Origin: Patiria miniata
Taxonomy: Eukaryota; Echinodermata; Asteroidea; Valvatida; Asterinidae
DNA: 64,000 bases
Direction: 5' to 3'
NCBI RefSeq assembly: GCF_015706575.1
Contig: NW_024037047.1
Coordinates: forward strand, 8,808,632 to 8,872,631
The stretch's first letter is position 1. Each line of letters starts with the position of its first letter. The position numbers and the translations under genes were made by a program. Positions 46,561 through 59,046 of this stretch are shown here, one piece after another. The notes below the pieces were generated by a model that did no database searches, was not told the origin of the DNA, and worked only from the letters and a program-made list of their open reading frames with translations.

Positions 46561-48640
46561 TTAAATGCTGCAAGTTTAAGTGCTGATTAAATTGAATACC
46601 CCAAAGTAGTGATACATATGCATTAACAATTGACGAGTATGAATGTAATTAATACTGCTATACATTTTTTTTATTACAATTATGCTAACAGGGCAGAAGA
46701 ATTCAAAATACTAACAGTTGTTCCTAAAAATTGAAGAAAGAGAATTCTGGGAGATACTCAAAACAGCATAAGATGTATAAATATCAATTTTTGGAGATAA
46801 GAAAAAGGAGACGTATACAGGAAGGCACAAAGTGTCGAAAGATAGCAACTAAATTTTAAAATCATGGTTTGCCAACAGATAATTAGATAATCCGGTTTAA
46901 TTTCGGTTTAAAGTTAACCAGACTGAGGCAGTAAATTTTAAAATCATGAAGTGTCGGCACAGATAATTAAATAATCAGGTTTGTTTTCTGTTTGAAGTTA
47001 ACCAGACTGGGAAAGGTTTATTTTCGGTTAAAAGTTAACTGATATATTTTTTCACATTGTAGTTTCACCTGGCAATAAAACAAATCTATCAATAGTAGAA
47101 CTTGTATCCCTTTGTTATTGATATAAAAAAAAATACATGTAGTTTGTGGATGATCATCATAGTGAGACTGGGCATGCAAATATCACAGGAAAGAAGTAAT
47201 TGGCACTTCAATAGGAATGTACATAAATTCCAAAATAGCACGACTCATCTATTAAGAAAGGTTTGAAGTAATCGTCACCCGCCAATGATGTTTATATTTC
47301 TTCCCTGACTGAAACAACAATAGGTCTACCGTTTTTGGAAGGTTAAAAAATGACGTTAAATTTTTTTTTTTTAAGGTATTTATCACTGCCCGCCCCAGTT
47401 TTCACATTCGGCCCAATGTTTAATATTTGTACATTTCTTCGTAAACTGAGTATTTTCTCAAATAATTTTTTTCTGATACATTTCTCTCTCATCCTCGAGC
47501 CAACTCGAAAACATTTTAATCAACAAAGCTTGGTGCTTATGCATTTTCTATTTTCATTAATTTTGTTTTGAGATCGCAATGCTTTTGTTTGTGGCGATTT
47601 TACGAAGCACAATTTTCTGTGTGAACATCACCATGTGCCAGTGACCACCGGCGATACGTAGCCTGCGTGGGGCCACGGCCGGTCAACATAGCAGTCCACG
47701 CACCACGAGTGTTACTGCACGGTACGGACCAAGTCCGGCCAAGGTGCAGCATTTTTTGTAAATGACTTAAAATTCCTTCTTTTTTGAAAGAGTACCACCT
47801 GTCTTCAAAATTAGATCCGTTAAAACGACATCAACTCTTTTAGGTTTAGTACCATAACATAACATATTACAAATAGGCCCTATATAAAATACCTCTTCTG
47901 ACTGATTTTCTCTCCATCCGAAAACTAAAAATCAACATTCCGTAAATGCAGTCCGGTATGTACATGTAAACACTAGATGTGTACCGTCACAAAGTCGTGC
48001 GTTCAACATGTGTATTTTCAAGCTTCAACAATGAAAGTACTTAAAGTTAAACAAGCTTTTGAAACTTCAGTGGCATCTTTGGGGACTGATGAAAGGCTTT
48101 TGTTCATTGTCTTTTGTTGTTGATCAAGATAATCTTACCGGCTGGCCGAGGCGCGCTTAACGCTAATCTTCACAGTGTGCCAGGGCGGGCCGAACGTCAG
48201 GCTGTGTCATGAGCATGATTAAGATATCAATGCTACCAACACAATAGCCGATTTTAATGAGCCCTCACGAGAGCCATCCCGCCGCAGAGCGCCCGGCTCA
48301 CTGAGAACATTGGCCAGGCAAAAAAACCACCGCAAAGGCGCCGCAGTACGGTGCGCCCCAGCACGCTGAGTAAACTAATAAAGACGCTGGACCTAAGGGA
48401 AGGGGATTGCCCCAGTGTTATTCTGGCACTGGCTACAGCACCTTGTATACGGTGAGCAATGGGTCTCATACATTGCATATTCCTCATAAACTTCATTTAT
48501 AATTACCTGTCTTTAATAATAGACCTTACTACCAGTGCCTTGAGTATCTAAGCAGAGACGAAAACAGGCAGAAGCAGAGAAGACTGGTATCATTTCTTAT
48601 GTGAAAGTAAGTAGCATACATTGTAGTACTTTGAATGATG
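46561..48640. other. Non-coding stretch with a small tandem repeat
   Basis: No gene recognised. An 82-bp block starting AAATTTTAAAATCATG is repeated at about 46851 and 46933 with a third partial copy, each ending in AGTTAACCAGACTG. The remainder shows only short frames without domains. Confidence 0.45.
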
Positions 48641-48659
48641 TTTAACACGGCCACGGCCA

Positions 48660-50130
48660 CTCCAGACTCCCATAACAGAGGAGGAAGTCAAGAGCGCCAT
48701 CACTGCACACAACCACAATGGCCATGCTGCCAGTCCAGACGGTATCAACAGCGAGCTCTTCAAGCACTCCAAAAACCTTGTCTCCCACCCACTGGCCAAA
48801 ACCATCACCTCATCGTTTGAGCATCACTTGATCATAGAGACACTAGGAGAAGGCACACTAATCACTCTTCCCAAGCCAAAGAAGCCCCCCCCCCCAGCTC
48901 ACCAGCCAACCTCCGGCCAATAGCCCTGCTGAACAGCATAAGAAAGATTTTGTCCATCATCACTCTACGCCGCATCAGAGACAAGCTCGACCGCTTCACC
49001 GGACCATATCAAAGTGGTTTCAAAAGAGGCAGGAGCTGCGCAGACATTGTATGGGCACAACGTATGCTGAACTCAGTTGTTAAGACAAGGAAATGGGACT
49101 TCCACAAGATGGGCATTGATCTGTCGCGAGCTTTGGATACCATCAAGCGGAAACGCATCCTAGATGTCCTACTACAAGCAGGCTGCGACGAAGATGAACT
49201 AAGACTAGCAAGATCACTGTTAGCAGGGACAAAGCCCAGGGTCCGTGTAAAAAACAAGCTGTCAGACTCATTTGAGACCTCAATAGGATCCCCCCAGGGT
49301 GATAGCCTATCACCAGTCCTTTTCACCTGCTACCTTGCTGCTGCACTTTCATCAATCCGAGAAAGCTCCAACAGGCCCAACCCACCGGTCTCCAGCCTAG
49401 GTCTGCCACTAGAAATGGAGTACGCAGACGATGTTGACTTCCCGGATGAAGAAAAGAAACCCCTGGACCATCTCCAGCCAGTAGCAGCGGAGAAACTAAA
49501 ATTCGACAACTTGTTCATGAACGAGACGAAGACAGAGTTTACTCACGTATACCTTGCAGAAGCCACAGAGACAGACTCACACGGCAAGGCTGTCCGCGGC
49601 AATGAGAGTTGGCGCAAGAACAAGACTCTAGGCTCCTTACATTCAAGGCAATGTAACATTCCACACGTTACAGAAACTCAGGAGCCAGCGAACCAAGATC
49701 CCGCTGAAGACAAGACTCCGTCTATACAACACATACTGCGTATCAATCATGCTCAATTGCAACAGCTGGGCAGCACCCAAAGTCAGGCTTGACAAGCTGG
49801 ATGCGCGCCACCGCAGACACAGGTCACTGCTGGCCAAAGAGCCTTATCAGCAACCAAGCACTATGCGAACTGTGCAATGAAGAACCCTTCTCATCAAAGG
49901 TCACAAAGCAAAGATAGTCAATGTTAGGCCATGTCCTACGTATGGATCCCGACACACCCGCTCAGAGGGCCTTAGACTTTACTATTACTGGCTCTCAAGC
50001 CTACAAACCCAGACGAGGACGGCATTGCATAAATCTAGTGGGCACAATACATGCTGACCTCAAACGGGCTGGACTCGGACCCCTCCGCACTCCATTGCCT
50101 ACGGCAACTCGCCCATGACAGGACCAGGTG
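48660..50130 (+). pseudogene. Non-LTR retrotransposon (LINE) reverse transcriptase remnant
   Basis: A reverse transcriptase is readable across three frames. First comes EEEVKSAITAHNHNGHAASP to LPKPKKPPP (about 48665-48890). A C-run of about ten bases then shifts the frame to PANLRPIALLNSIRKI and the main block at 48950-49640: QSGFKRGRSC, GSPQGDSLSPVLFTCYL and MEYADDVDF, with the YADD catalytic pair. Another shift follows near 49640, to TKIPLKTRLRLYNTY. The C-terminal part MLGHVLRMDPDTPAQRAL lies at 49921-50118. No endonuclease was recognised upstream. With at least three frameshifts and stops it is dead. Clade not assigned. Confidence 0.8.
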
Positions 50131-52680
50131 GCCGAAGACCAATGTGAAGGACTGATTGCGGCTGCGGGATGTCAAATCCTTTTACCGCAGCTGCAGTACA
50201 CACTGTATATACATATATAACAAAGATTAATACCAAAAGTCGTTTACAAGTAGAAAAATCGTGTACAAAGTCTATGGGATTTGCCACAGAACAAAAAGGA
50301 GAGAGAAAAAAAATGACAACAAACAGAAAGGCTTTTCCGCTACTTTGCAGAAAAGCAACACACAAAAAGGGGAAAAACCCCTTAACAAAAACAAAATCTG
50401 TCCCCAATTTAAATTGGAAACAGCTAACTAGAAGTGTATGTCTGTCGAAAACAGAACTTGTGGGTTTTTCTTTTAAAATAATTACCGTTGTGTTAAAATT
50501 AAATTTTGGATGGTTCAAGACAGCATAATTAAGAATTGTTGGTAGATACCTGAGCTATATAAGACTCTGGCATTTTTGTTATAATTATTACTAAATGTCC
50601 TCACTGGTCGACTGACGAAATTCTCCACAACCTCATCTACCAGAAAGACAATCTCATGCCAAAGAGAAGAAAAACTCTGAATAAGGAAATTGACCATCAT
50701 GCAACAAAAAGACAAATTCTATCCATTTTTAAGTTTTCGTTTTGCCAATTGCAAGGGTATGTGTACATAGAAGCCTTCTGCAGGCATGCAATTGGGAATT
50801 TAGTGGAAAAAAAACGAGAAATTTCAAACCACAACAAGACTTTGTACAGTGTTTTTCAATTTATGAATGGCATTCTTGAGAAGTTAAAACCAAGGAAATC
50901 GGCTGATCCGAGGAAAAGTTGCTTGCCTGCTTTTGCTCAGGCAATTTTTTTCTGTTTCTGGTGTGACGTCATTTCAGGCCAAAACCCCAATGTTACAACT
51001 TCTCAGTACAAAAAGTTGTTTTTAACCGTAACGTACCTGAAATCCACACCCCTGTTTTGGAGGATTTCAGCTGAATCAGGATACTTCATATTGAACAAGT
51101 TGGGGTATTTTGATGGATTCAGGACAGTAAGCCTAACAGCACTGCAGGATTTTGATAGATTCAGAATGCTTCCATATTGAGCAGTTGGGGGGGGGGCCTT
51201 TGACGGATTCAGGATCTCAACAATTCAACCCCTGACTCACTGGTGGATACTGATAGACTCACTGGATACCAACATTTGTTTGCATGACAAAACTGATGGA
51301 TTTTGGCGGATTCAGGAAACTTTCTAGTAAAAATACCCAAGGGGTTATGGTTAATGGCACATTACCGCCCGTGGAATGCACCCACTTGGCTACAAAACAA
51401 TTTTGGATACAATTAAATGGCAAGAACAGTAAAAGTAAAATATAAACTTCCACACAAGCATCCATTAAAAACTGGCTGCATTTGTGTTATTCTTGCAAGT
51501 ACCGTGCGAGAACAAATTTCGGGGGTCAATATTTTGTTTTCGAAAATCAAGCTGTGGATGCGTAAGAAAAAACATTTGTGTTGGTGCTCTGTGTAGTTTA
51601 TGTGACACACACTGTGTATTGAACGTTGAACGGACCGGACAGGATTTACGTATGCGTATATGCCTTCACATCTGATGTTAAGACATAAGGGGGCGGTAAG
51701 ACATAAGGTTAGTTTCCTTTCAATCAGACCTTAAAAAAGTAAACAATACAAAACATGACATTTTGGGGATTTCAGGCAGGAATACCCCTTTCAAGTTTTG
51801 TATATTGTGGTATTGTAAACAGCATTAGTCAATGAGCAAACGTTTCTCAAGAACCTTTTCAATGAGCAGATTTTTTTGAATTCACAAGAACCAAGTCATT
51901 TTTCCCCAATGTACATTTTTTCTTTAATTTACAAAACAACTTAATTTGCACAAATTACGGCAGGAATATCAGTTGATGGAGCATACATATGTGACGTGGT
52001 ATGTCAAATTCAGGCACATTTGGGCAAGAAGTCAATTTTCAGTTACTGCAATATTAGTGACATATAGGTCTCTCTCAAATGATGTGACTACAGATTGCCA
52101 CATGCATCTCGGCATTTTGGCGTCAAATGTTCGTGACGCTCATCGGCTGCACCTTTTTTCAATTTTTCAATTCAGAAAATTTGAGTAACATGCGCAGGTG
52201 TTCAGAACATTTTGAATGCGTTGTGCATTCAAAATGACAATGTAATTTTCTTAATATGTCTTATAAGAGATACATCTATAGACTTCGCTCTTACAAACAC
52301 CCCTTTTTTCTGAAATTTGATACTACAGCATGGTTTTGACATACTGTGTCACATAACATATTAAGAAATATTACTATGTTATTCAGTGGCGGATCCAACA
52401 TTTACAGAAACGAGGGGGGTGCCAATAAAGGATGCAAACCTGAACATTCAAGCAGGGCACATTGTACTTGCTATTTAATGTGGGTGAAAAGTTTCTGCCT
52501 TGAATATATCACAAGTGAAGTGAAAAAAAAGGAAAACAGACAAGATGAATGCACTTCCCATTCTGCCCATCTGAGCCGCCACTGTTTTTTGAACAAAGCA
52601 AATCAACACCGAGCTAGGATATATTTTTACATTCAAGAAAGAAGTAAACAGTTACCACATTCCCCTGGTCTTGTGCCTGT
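50131..52680. other. Non-coding stretch
   Basis: No recognisable gene. A motif close to GATGGATTCAGGA recurs loosely between 51080 and 51320, around a G-run at 51187. A hAT-like terminus CAGTGGCGGATCCAAC lies at 52385. An open frame at 50656-51180 (174 codons) has no recognised domain. Confidence 0.4.
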
Positions 52681-52683
52681 GGT

Positions 52684-53705
52684 CCCCTCCAGCGTGGGTC
52701 CCCTCCAGCATGGGTTCCCTCCAGCATGGGCTCCCTCCAGTGTGGGCTCCCTTCAGTGTGGGCACCCTCCAGCGTGGGTCCCCTCCAGCGTGGGTTTCCT
52801 CCAGCGTGGATCCCCTCCAGCGTGGGTTTCCTCGAGCTTGGGTCCCCTCCAGCGTGGGCTCCCTCCAGCGTGGGTCCCCTCCAGCGTGGGTCCCCTCCAG
52901 CGTGGGTCCCCTCCAGCGTGGGTCCCCTCCAGCATGGGTTCCCTCCAGCATGGGCTCCCTCCAGCATGGGCTCCCTCCAGTGCGGGCTCCCTCCAGCGTG
53001 GGTCCCCTCCAGTGTGGGTCCCCTCCAGCGTGGGTTCCCTCCAGCGTGGGTCCCCTCCAGCGTGGGTTCCCTCCAGCGTGGGCTCCCTCCAGCATGGGCT
53101 CCCTCCAGTGTGGGTCCCCTCCAGTGTGGGTCCCCTCCAGCGTGGGTCCCCTCCAGCGTGGGTCCCCTCCAGCGTGGGTTCCCTCCAGCGTGGGTCCCCT
53201 CCAGCGTGGGTCCCCTCCAGCGTGGGTCCCCTCCAGCGTGGGTCCCCTCCAGCGTGGGTCCCCTCCAGCGTGGGTCCCCTCCAGCGAGGGTCCCCTCCAG
53301 CGTGGGTCCCCTCCAGCGTGGGTCCCCTCCAGCGTGGGTTCCCTCCAGCGTGGGTTCCCTCCAGCGTGGGCTCCCTCCAGCGTGGGCTCCCTCCAGTGTG
53401 GGCTCCCTCCAGCGTGGGTCCCCTCCAGTGTGGGTCCCCTCCAGCATGGGTCCCCTCCAGCATGGGTTCCCTCCAGCGTGGGTCCCCTCCAGTGTGGGTC
53501 CCGTCCAGCATGGGTCCCCTTCAGCGTGGGTCCCCTCCAGCATAGGTTCCCTCCAGCGTGGGTCCCTCCAGCATGGGTCCCCTCCAGCATGGGTCCCCTC
53601 CAGCGTGGGTCCCCTCCAGCATAGGTTCCCTCCAGTGTGGGCTCCCTCCAGCGTAAGCCCCCTCCAGCGTGGGCTCCCTCCAGCATGGGTCCCTTCTAGC
53701 TCCAC
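52684..53705. repeat. 16-bp minisatellite, 64 copies, open in all six frames
   Basis: Unit CCCTCCAGCGTGGGYY. The AGC anchor occurs from 52691 to 53698, 1007 bp, equal to 62 intervals of 16 bp plus one of 15 bp (near 53568). Because 16 is not a multiple of 3, any frame cycles through all three phases and the peptide repeats every 16 residues (48 bp). The unit has no stop on either strand, so frames of about 250-410 codons arise in every direction. Variants are CGTGGG, CATGGG and TGTGGG plus a T/C choice after GGG. The predicted proteins should not be annotated as genes without transcript evidence. Confidence 0.9.
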
Positions 53706-55820
53706 CTGTATGATCCAGTCTATATGTCTCTGGGTAAGAGGTCTCCAGGTGAGGGCCGCAGAGGGTGCTGGAGCTAAGCCAAGTGGTCTCTCGATCTCCT
53801 TCGCAAGCATTTACTGGAAACCAGCACGGCCTGTTCACCAAACATACATAATACATAATATCAGATCAAGACGCAGAGTTGAAATACATGTAGAATCAAT
53901 TACAAGTCAAATCACAGGTCTAATAATACTTAAGACACACTGTGATCTTTAAAGCATTGCATTTTTTACAACTAAATCTGAAACCTAAAATAGCATGTGT
54001 TGGATTTTACCTACTTGATCGTTCATGTGGTTGTCCCGGATCAGACCGGCCACATGCTAGCGGGCAGCGTGGTATGTACAGTGGTACCCTACTGTTGTTA
54101 CCATCTTGTGCTGTGCACTCACGCACCACACACTGTATAATTACCGTGTGATACAGTCAGCATCACACGCTTTCCATGTCAGCAGGTCAATGTTTCAACT
54201 TTCATCCGGTGGGAAAAGGCTCCATTCAGTGTTGGCCTAGGTGTTTGTATATGTACGGCCGGCAAGTGAGATCAGCTTCATCCTGAATCAAGACTCAGCA
54301 GCACTGATTTCAACAAAATGTAGCCAAAGCAGCTTGATTGTACTATTTGTGTCCTTATTTTGTGTGGTTCATTAAACACCACAAAGCATATATGCATAAA
54401 AGGGAGGGGAGGAGAGAAGGGGGGGGGGGGGAGGGCCCACTGACACCACTGCGTATATACACCATGCGGACAGGAGGGAAGAGGCATTTCTTGCATAAGT
54501 TCTTTACTGACGGCCCACTTGCAAAGAGTAAACTGCATACCTTGGCAGTCACACTTGTTGGTGATTGTCCCCATGCATTCTTGCATTTGCGGATGCCTAG
54601 CTTGGTCTTAGGCCTATCTCTAGTCTCCTCCAGCATGGCTTCCAGCGTCAGCCTGTCAGCTCTATAGGGGCTCTGGTCTGGGTCTCTACAAAGTAAGAGG
54701 TCGGGGCAGCGTAGGGTATTATGGCTCCAAAACTAGCAGCCAGGATCCTCGTAAGTAGCCTGTTCATGGATAAAAAGAAAAATTAGAATTAATTCTTGAA
54801 GAACAAGCTAGAGGCAGAGTTGAGATTGTGTAAATCACAAGTCAAATTACAACAAATAACAGGATGAATAAAAAAGGAGTGTCTGAACAGTTCATATGAA
54901 TTACTTGCAAAAAAACCCAGTGCTGTTAAACCAAACAGTGGTTATACCTTTAAAGAAGGTTCAAGTGCTCTCCAACCATGGGGTGGCTCCAAAAGACTGG
55001 TAGATCATCTCACACGCGACGCCCAGTGTCAGCTCAATAATAGGGTTTTTGGCACTGCACCCACTGTTGGGGACTGGGTTAGGGACTAGATGACTCATCC
55101 TGTTCTTGTTAAGGGAGTGTGGGCAGGGCCACAAGACAACCCGACTAGATTCCTCGGTCAGACATTTGCTGCCACCCAGCTTCAGCCAGAAGCACTGTAA
55201 CTGCGCAAGGGCCGCTCTTTGCAGTTGGTGGCCCACTTGTACGAAGCTGGCCCATCAGTTACTGCCGCTCAGTTTCAGCCGGAAGACGCTGTGACTGTGC
55301 AAGGGCCGCTTGTTGCAGTTGGTGGTGTTTCAGCCCTTTTGTGTGAATCTGACCTAGCATTGACTGCACCTGACCCTTGATGGTAACTGTCACCATATGG
55401 TGGACTTGGTAACCTAGACATCCATCCACCAACTTGATGTTGCACATACTTCTTGTTGCCCGACCCAGCAGGTCCTCTAACCTCTAATTGTAAAAGTTGG
55501 CTTCCACTGTGTCCTGCAACATAATGTAGAATGAGAAAAAGATTCCAATCACTTCTTTAAAGGATTAAAAAGAGAGAGAAAAATCTGCCAATCCGATTTC
55601 AAACACAAACAAACAAACCTGAATTTGTTTAAGTGGTAATTGTTGCAGGGACGACCGTACAATTTTTTGTGCAGTACATGTTGTGTAATATAATCACTTA
55701 GACATTTCTGGGTTACAAAATTCCTTTTTCGAAAATTCCACAGAAATTCACATCCTATTCACCAACTTTTTCAAATTTTATCAGATCCAGGTTTTGTAGC
55801 GAAGCCTCTAATTAACTGGT
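53706..55820. other. Non-coding stretch with G-tract and duplicated segment
   Basis: No recognised gene. It contains a G-run at about 54418-54431 and the duplicated coding-like block described at 55170-55378. Confidence 0.4.
55170..55378 (+). pseudogene. Duplicated coding-like segment, unknown family
   Basis: Two diverged copies of a block of about 65 bp lie roughly 90 bp apart. They translate as AATQLQPEAL and AAQFQPEDAVTVQGPLVAVG, both followed by the sequence CAAGGGCCGCT. The second copy belongs to a frame of about 47 codons ending LALTAPDP and a stop at 55378; the first copy has an internal TAA. It may be an exon repeat or a transposon ORF remnant. No domain recognised. Confidence 0.25.
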
Positions 55821-55827
55821 TAGGGTT

Positions 55828-56495
55828 CTGTCACACTTCTGCGTATCCTAATTCCTTATGAGTTGCGCTTTGACATTTTTTTCATACGCAGTCGCACGCA
55901 CAATACGCACCTCATATGCATCTCTAGCATTTTGTGTAAGTTTTATGTACGCAGGCATACGCATGGTACAGCCCAGTACGCTGGATAGTTTTGGGCATGC
56001 ACAAAACTACGCTGCGTACGCTGTTACGCAGGTCATACGTTATAAATACGCAGCACATCGGCCCCGCATCGGTTGAGTGCAGTACGAGTACGCTATGTGT
56101 TCATGGGGGATAAGCGGTTCATTCGCGGTAATACGCTGACCTCCCGGCACGCACCCCGTCAGCATATGAGCCGGCGTATACATAGAGTACTTGCAGCGAA
56201 GATACAGCGCACGCTGAACGAACTCATAGCGAATGCCGACGTATTGCACGAATTAGTACCGCTCATTCTGCGAGCGGGCAGCGCATTGTACTTAAACGCA
56301 CAGATAGCGTATTTGCTGCAACTCATACACATCTCATACGCAGTGGATGTGCTTAATTCGTTACTTGTACGCTAGATGTGCGTCGCACATTAAAGTCAAA
56401 GTAATAAAAAAATTCTACTTTTTGAGCGTACGGCTGCGTATTGAAATTTTTGATAAGGAACTCATAAGGAATTAGGATACGCAAAAGTGTGACAG
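55828..56495. mobile_element. TIR element, family with CTGTCACACTT ends, copy 1
   Basis: The left end CTGTCACACTTCTGCGTATC continues to CTAATTCCTTATGAGTT, and the right end is its inverted repeat ending ACGCAAAAGTGTGACAG, about 35 bp with one mismatch. It is about 668 bp, rich in TACGC/GCGTA words, with no transposase frame. A second copy at 61271-62897 carries a nested insertion. The target duplication is unclear, so the superfamily is not assigned. Confidence 0.7.
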
Positions 56496-56626
56496 GGGCT
56501 TTATATGAAAGCATTCTTAAGAACATTTGTCATCGAGCTATCACAAAGTAGCCTAGTGGGTAGCAAGATGGGAAAAAATGTTGCAACCTGACGCCACTTC
56601 CACAATTGTGTACAAAGTCTTTGGAG

Positions 56627-56654
56627 GCGGGGGGGGGGGGGGGGGGGGGGGGGG
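56627..56654 (+). repeat. Poly-G tract
   Basis: A run of about 25 or more G following GGAGGC, in non-coding sequence near the right edge of an unclassified repeat. Confidence 0.8.
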
Positions 56655-57115
56655 CACTTTGTCCCCCCTGGCTGATTTTTTTGACAATTGTTTTTTGTCA
56701 GCAATGATTTTAGTAAATGTTTAAAGATTTTTCTGACATCAATTCCATCAAAGAAAACCTGCTCAACAACCATTACAATGCAACGTGAAAATGTCCATAC
56801 AAATATGAAGTATGCATAATAATGGTCAGGTTTGAGGAGCGCCCCCATTTGGAAGATGGGTACCAGCCCCTCCCCCCCCCCCTTTTGATTTTACGGAGGG
56901 CAAGTGTCCGGAGAACCCCCCCCCCCTTTTACAGAGGGCAATTGTCCGGAGGGAAAACATGTCTACATTTCGGAGCGAATGTGCGGTTGCCCCCCTGACA
57001 TCAAAAGCTGGATACGCTGCTGTTGAGATGATATATGAAGAAAAAAAGTGGCATCAGGTTGCAACCCTTTTTTTTACGAGTATTACAAGATCCCTGATTT
57101 GAACCCCTGTCGTCC

Positions 57116-58270
57116 TAGCCTTGGTCAATGCTCTCACCGTTATTCGTCCCGTACGCGGTCAATCGTCGGCATACACGCGCTTTGCACATGCATGTAAAAA
57201 TACAGCGCGATCAGCGACCTCACGCGGCCACTATTTTTATATGCAAATCAGTTGGGGACGATCGAGAGCCTTGGTTTAATCATCCATGTGAGGTTTTGGG
57301 GGTGGTGCTCATTAAGTTAATAGCCTTAGATGACCTTAAATGTCGTTTTCTTATTGGTCGATCGTTGCGTGGAAACTTGCATAGTGAAACGTGGCACCAT
57401 ACATAATCCATACACATACACATTGTGTGTCTCTGCACACGGCACCAATGCACAAAAACTGTGGTTCCTGTCACGTCCGCAAAGGCCGAATAGCGGCAAA
57501 TAATTTGATGACGTCCAGATTTACCAAGGTGTGATTGGACACTCCACATATTAGCCCCGCCTACACTTATCTGTGTGGTCGATCGTTGCGTGGAAACTTG
57601 CATAGTGAAACGTGGCACCGTACATAATCCATACACGTACACGTTGTGTGTCTCTGCACACGGCACCAATGCACAAAAACTGTGGTTCCTGTCACGTCCG
57701 CAAAGGCCGAATAGCGGCAAATAATTTGATGACGTCCGGATTTACCAAGGTGTGATTGGACACTCCACATATTAGCCCCGCCTACACTTATCTATATTCG
57801 CATACGAGGTCGTGCGCTAGAAATCCAGCGCAAATAAAGAAAAACATAAGCTTTTGCTGACGATTGAACCAAGGCTCGAGAACGTCCCCAACTGATTTGC
57901 ATAAAAAAATAGTGGCCGCGTGAGGTCGCTGTTCGCGCTGTATTTTTACATGCATGTGCATAGCACGTGAGGATATATGCCGACGATTGACCGCGTACGG
58001 GACGAATAAAGACGAGAGCATTGACCATAGTAAACATTTCACAAAATTTCACAAAAATTAGACATCTGAAAAAGGCAGCACTTTCTGATTAGCCTATAAA
58101 GAGGGTGAGAATGCTTCTAAAGCAAAAAAAACCTCTACAAAGTAAGCCTAAATGTGAAAATCAAAATTTGGCAAAGTGCGACACGTTTTGGTACATGTGG
58201 ATGTGTGGCCTACTAGTATGTTTACGAAATTACGGAGGCAGTCCAGTAAATAGGCCACATTTCAAGGCTA
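57116..58270. mobile_element. Chimeric MITE, 9-bp target duplication
   Basis: It starts TAGCCTTG and ends CAAGGCTA, flanked by CTGTCGTCC on both sides (57107-57115 and 58271-58279). Copy 1 of the host repeat shows the unoccupied site at about 866-876. The right third (58035-58270) is one arm of the 306-771 MITE family. The rest is a different inverted-repeat block: 57122-57285 pairs with 57858-58026, enclosing a 221-bp tandem duplication. So this is a mobile unit built from one MITE arm and foreign sequence. No transposase. Confidence 0.75.
57356..57798 (+). repeat. 221-bp tandem duplication inside the chimeric MITE
   Basis: Two nearly identical copies, starting at GGTCGATCGTTGCG at 57356 and 57577 and ending in TTAGCCCCGCCTACACTTATCT. 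High similarity suggests a recent duplication. Confidence 0.8.
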
Positions 58271-59046
58271 CTGTCGTCCGGCTGTTCATTTTCATTCACT
58301 ATTTTTGTTCTCTGACCGAGTTTTTTTTTTTTGATACAAAGGAAAAACATAAATTAGCTTAAGTGGTACAACCTGGAGTTGGGATTCTGGCACGAGTTTT
58401 GTGCCTAATTTCAGGACGGCACCGTTTTTCGGTTTTTGCTGCTGGCAGTGACAACGGCACTGATGATGACACGCCCCGGGCTAAATTTGTGTGATCTCGG
58501 TATCTCTAAATTTGGCCCAAAACATCCAGTACAAGTTCCAGCATTAAGATGATGATACACTAAGTCAACTTACATTTCATATGGAAGGTGAAATTTCCCG
58601 TTCTTGGCCGAGAGCCTATACGTGTCCTGCTGGAAAATACGAGCAACCCATCACATAGTATAGTGACATACCATACCAGCACTGGCAATGATGGACCCGC
58701 CCTTCTCATGCCGTACGTACAGTACATGTGGGCCGATGCAGCTACTCGACTCGTGGACACACATTCTTTCGTTTTACACGCGCTTCAACGGCTGTGCTCT
58801 TATCCTATCAAAAGCCGTGCAAAACAATACGGTGTCATATGAAAACGCGTCTCCTATAAAAACTGGATTCTGTGACCCGTTATTGGTTAAAGGTAAAGTC
58901 CATCTTTTGTAATTTGTGCATTTAGTGTTCGTTTGAAGCAACGTGCTCAGTCAAAACCTAAAGAAGGGTGCTGAACAACTAATCCGAAGTTTCAGTTCAG
59001 CTGAAAGCATTCTAGAATCTCGATAAAATCAAAAGTTGTTGAATCA

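Larger units (their letters stand above)
56884..59041 (+). repeat. Unclassified interspersed repeat, copy 2
   Basis: Collinear with 205-2470. It lacks the palindromic MITEs found at 306-771 and 1000-1962 in copy 1 but has its own insertion at 57116-58270. Comparing the two copies supplies empty sites for each other's insertions. The tail 58797-59040 matches 2749-2999 inverted. Confidence 0.6.

Noticed and set aside
50656..51180. Open frame of 174 codons starting MPKRRKTLNK
   Set aside because: No domain recognised, no duplicate, no splice or promoter context. The downstream part overlaps a loose GATGGATTCAGGA repeat. Kept only as a possible chance frame.
52346..53952. Five to six overlapping frames of about 250-410 codons on both strands
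   Set aside because: All arise from the 16-bp stop-free minisatellite; the peptide sequence is fully explained by the repeat.
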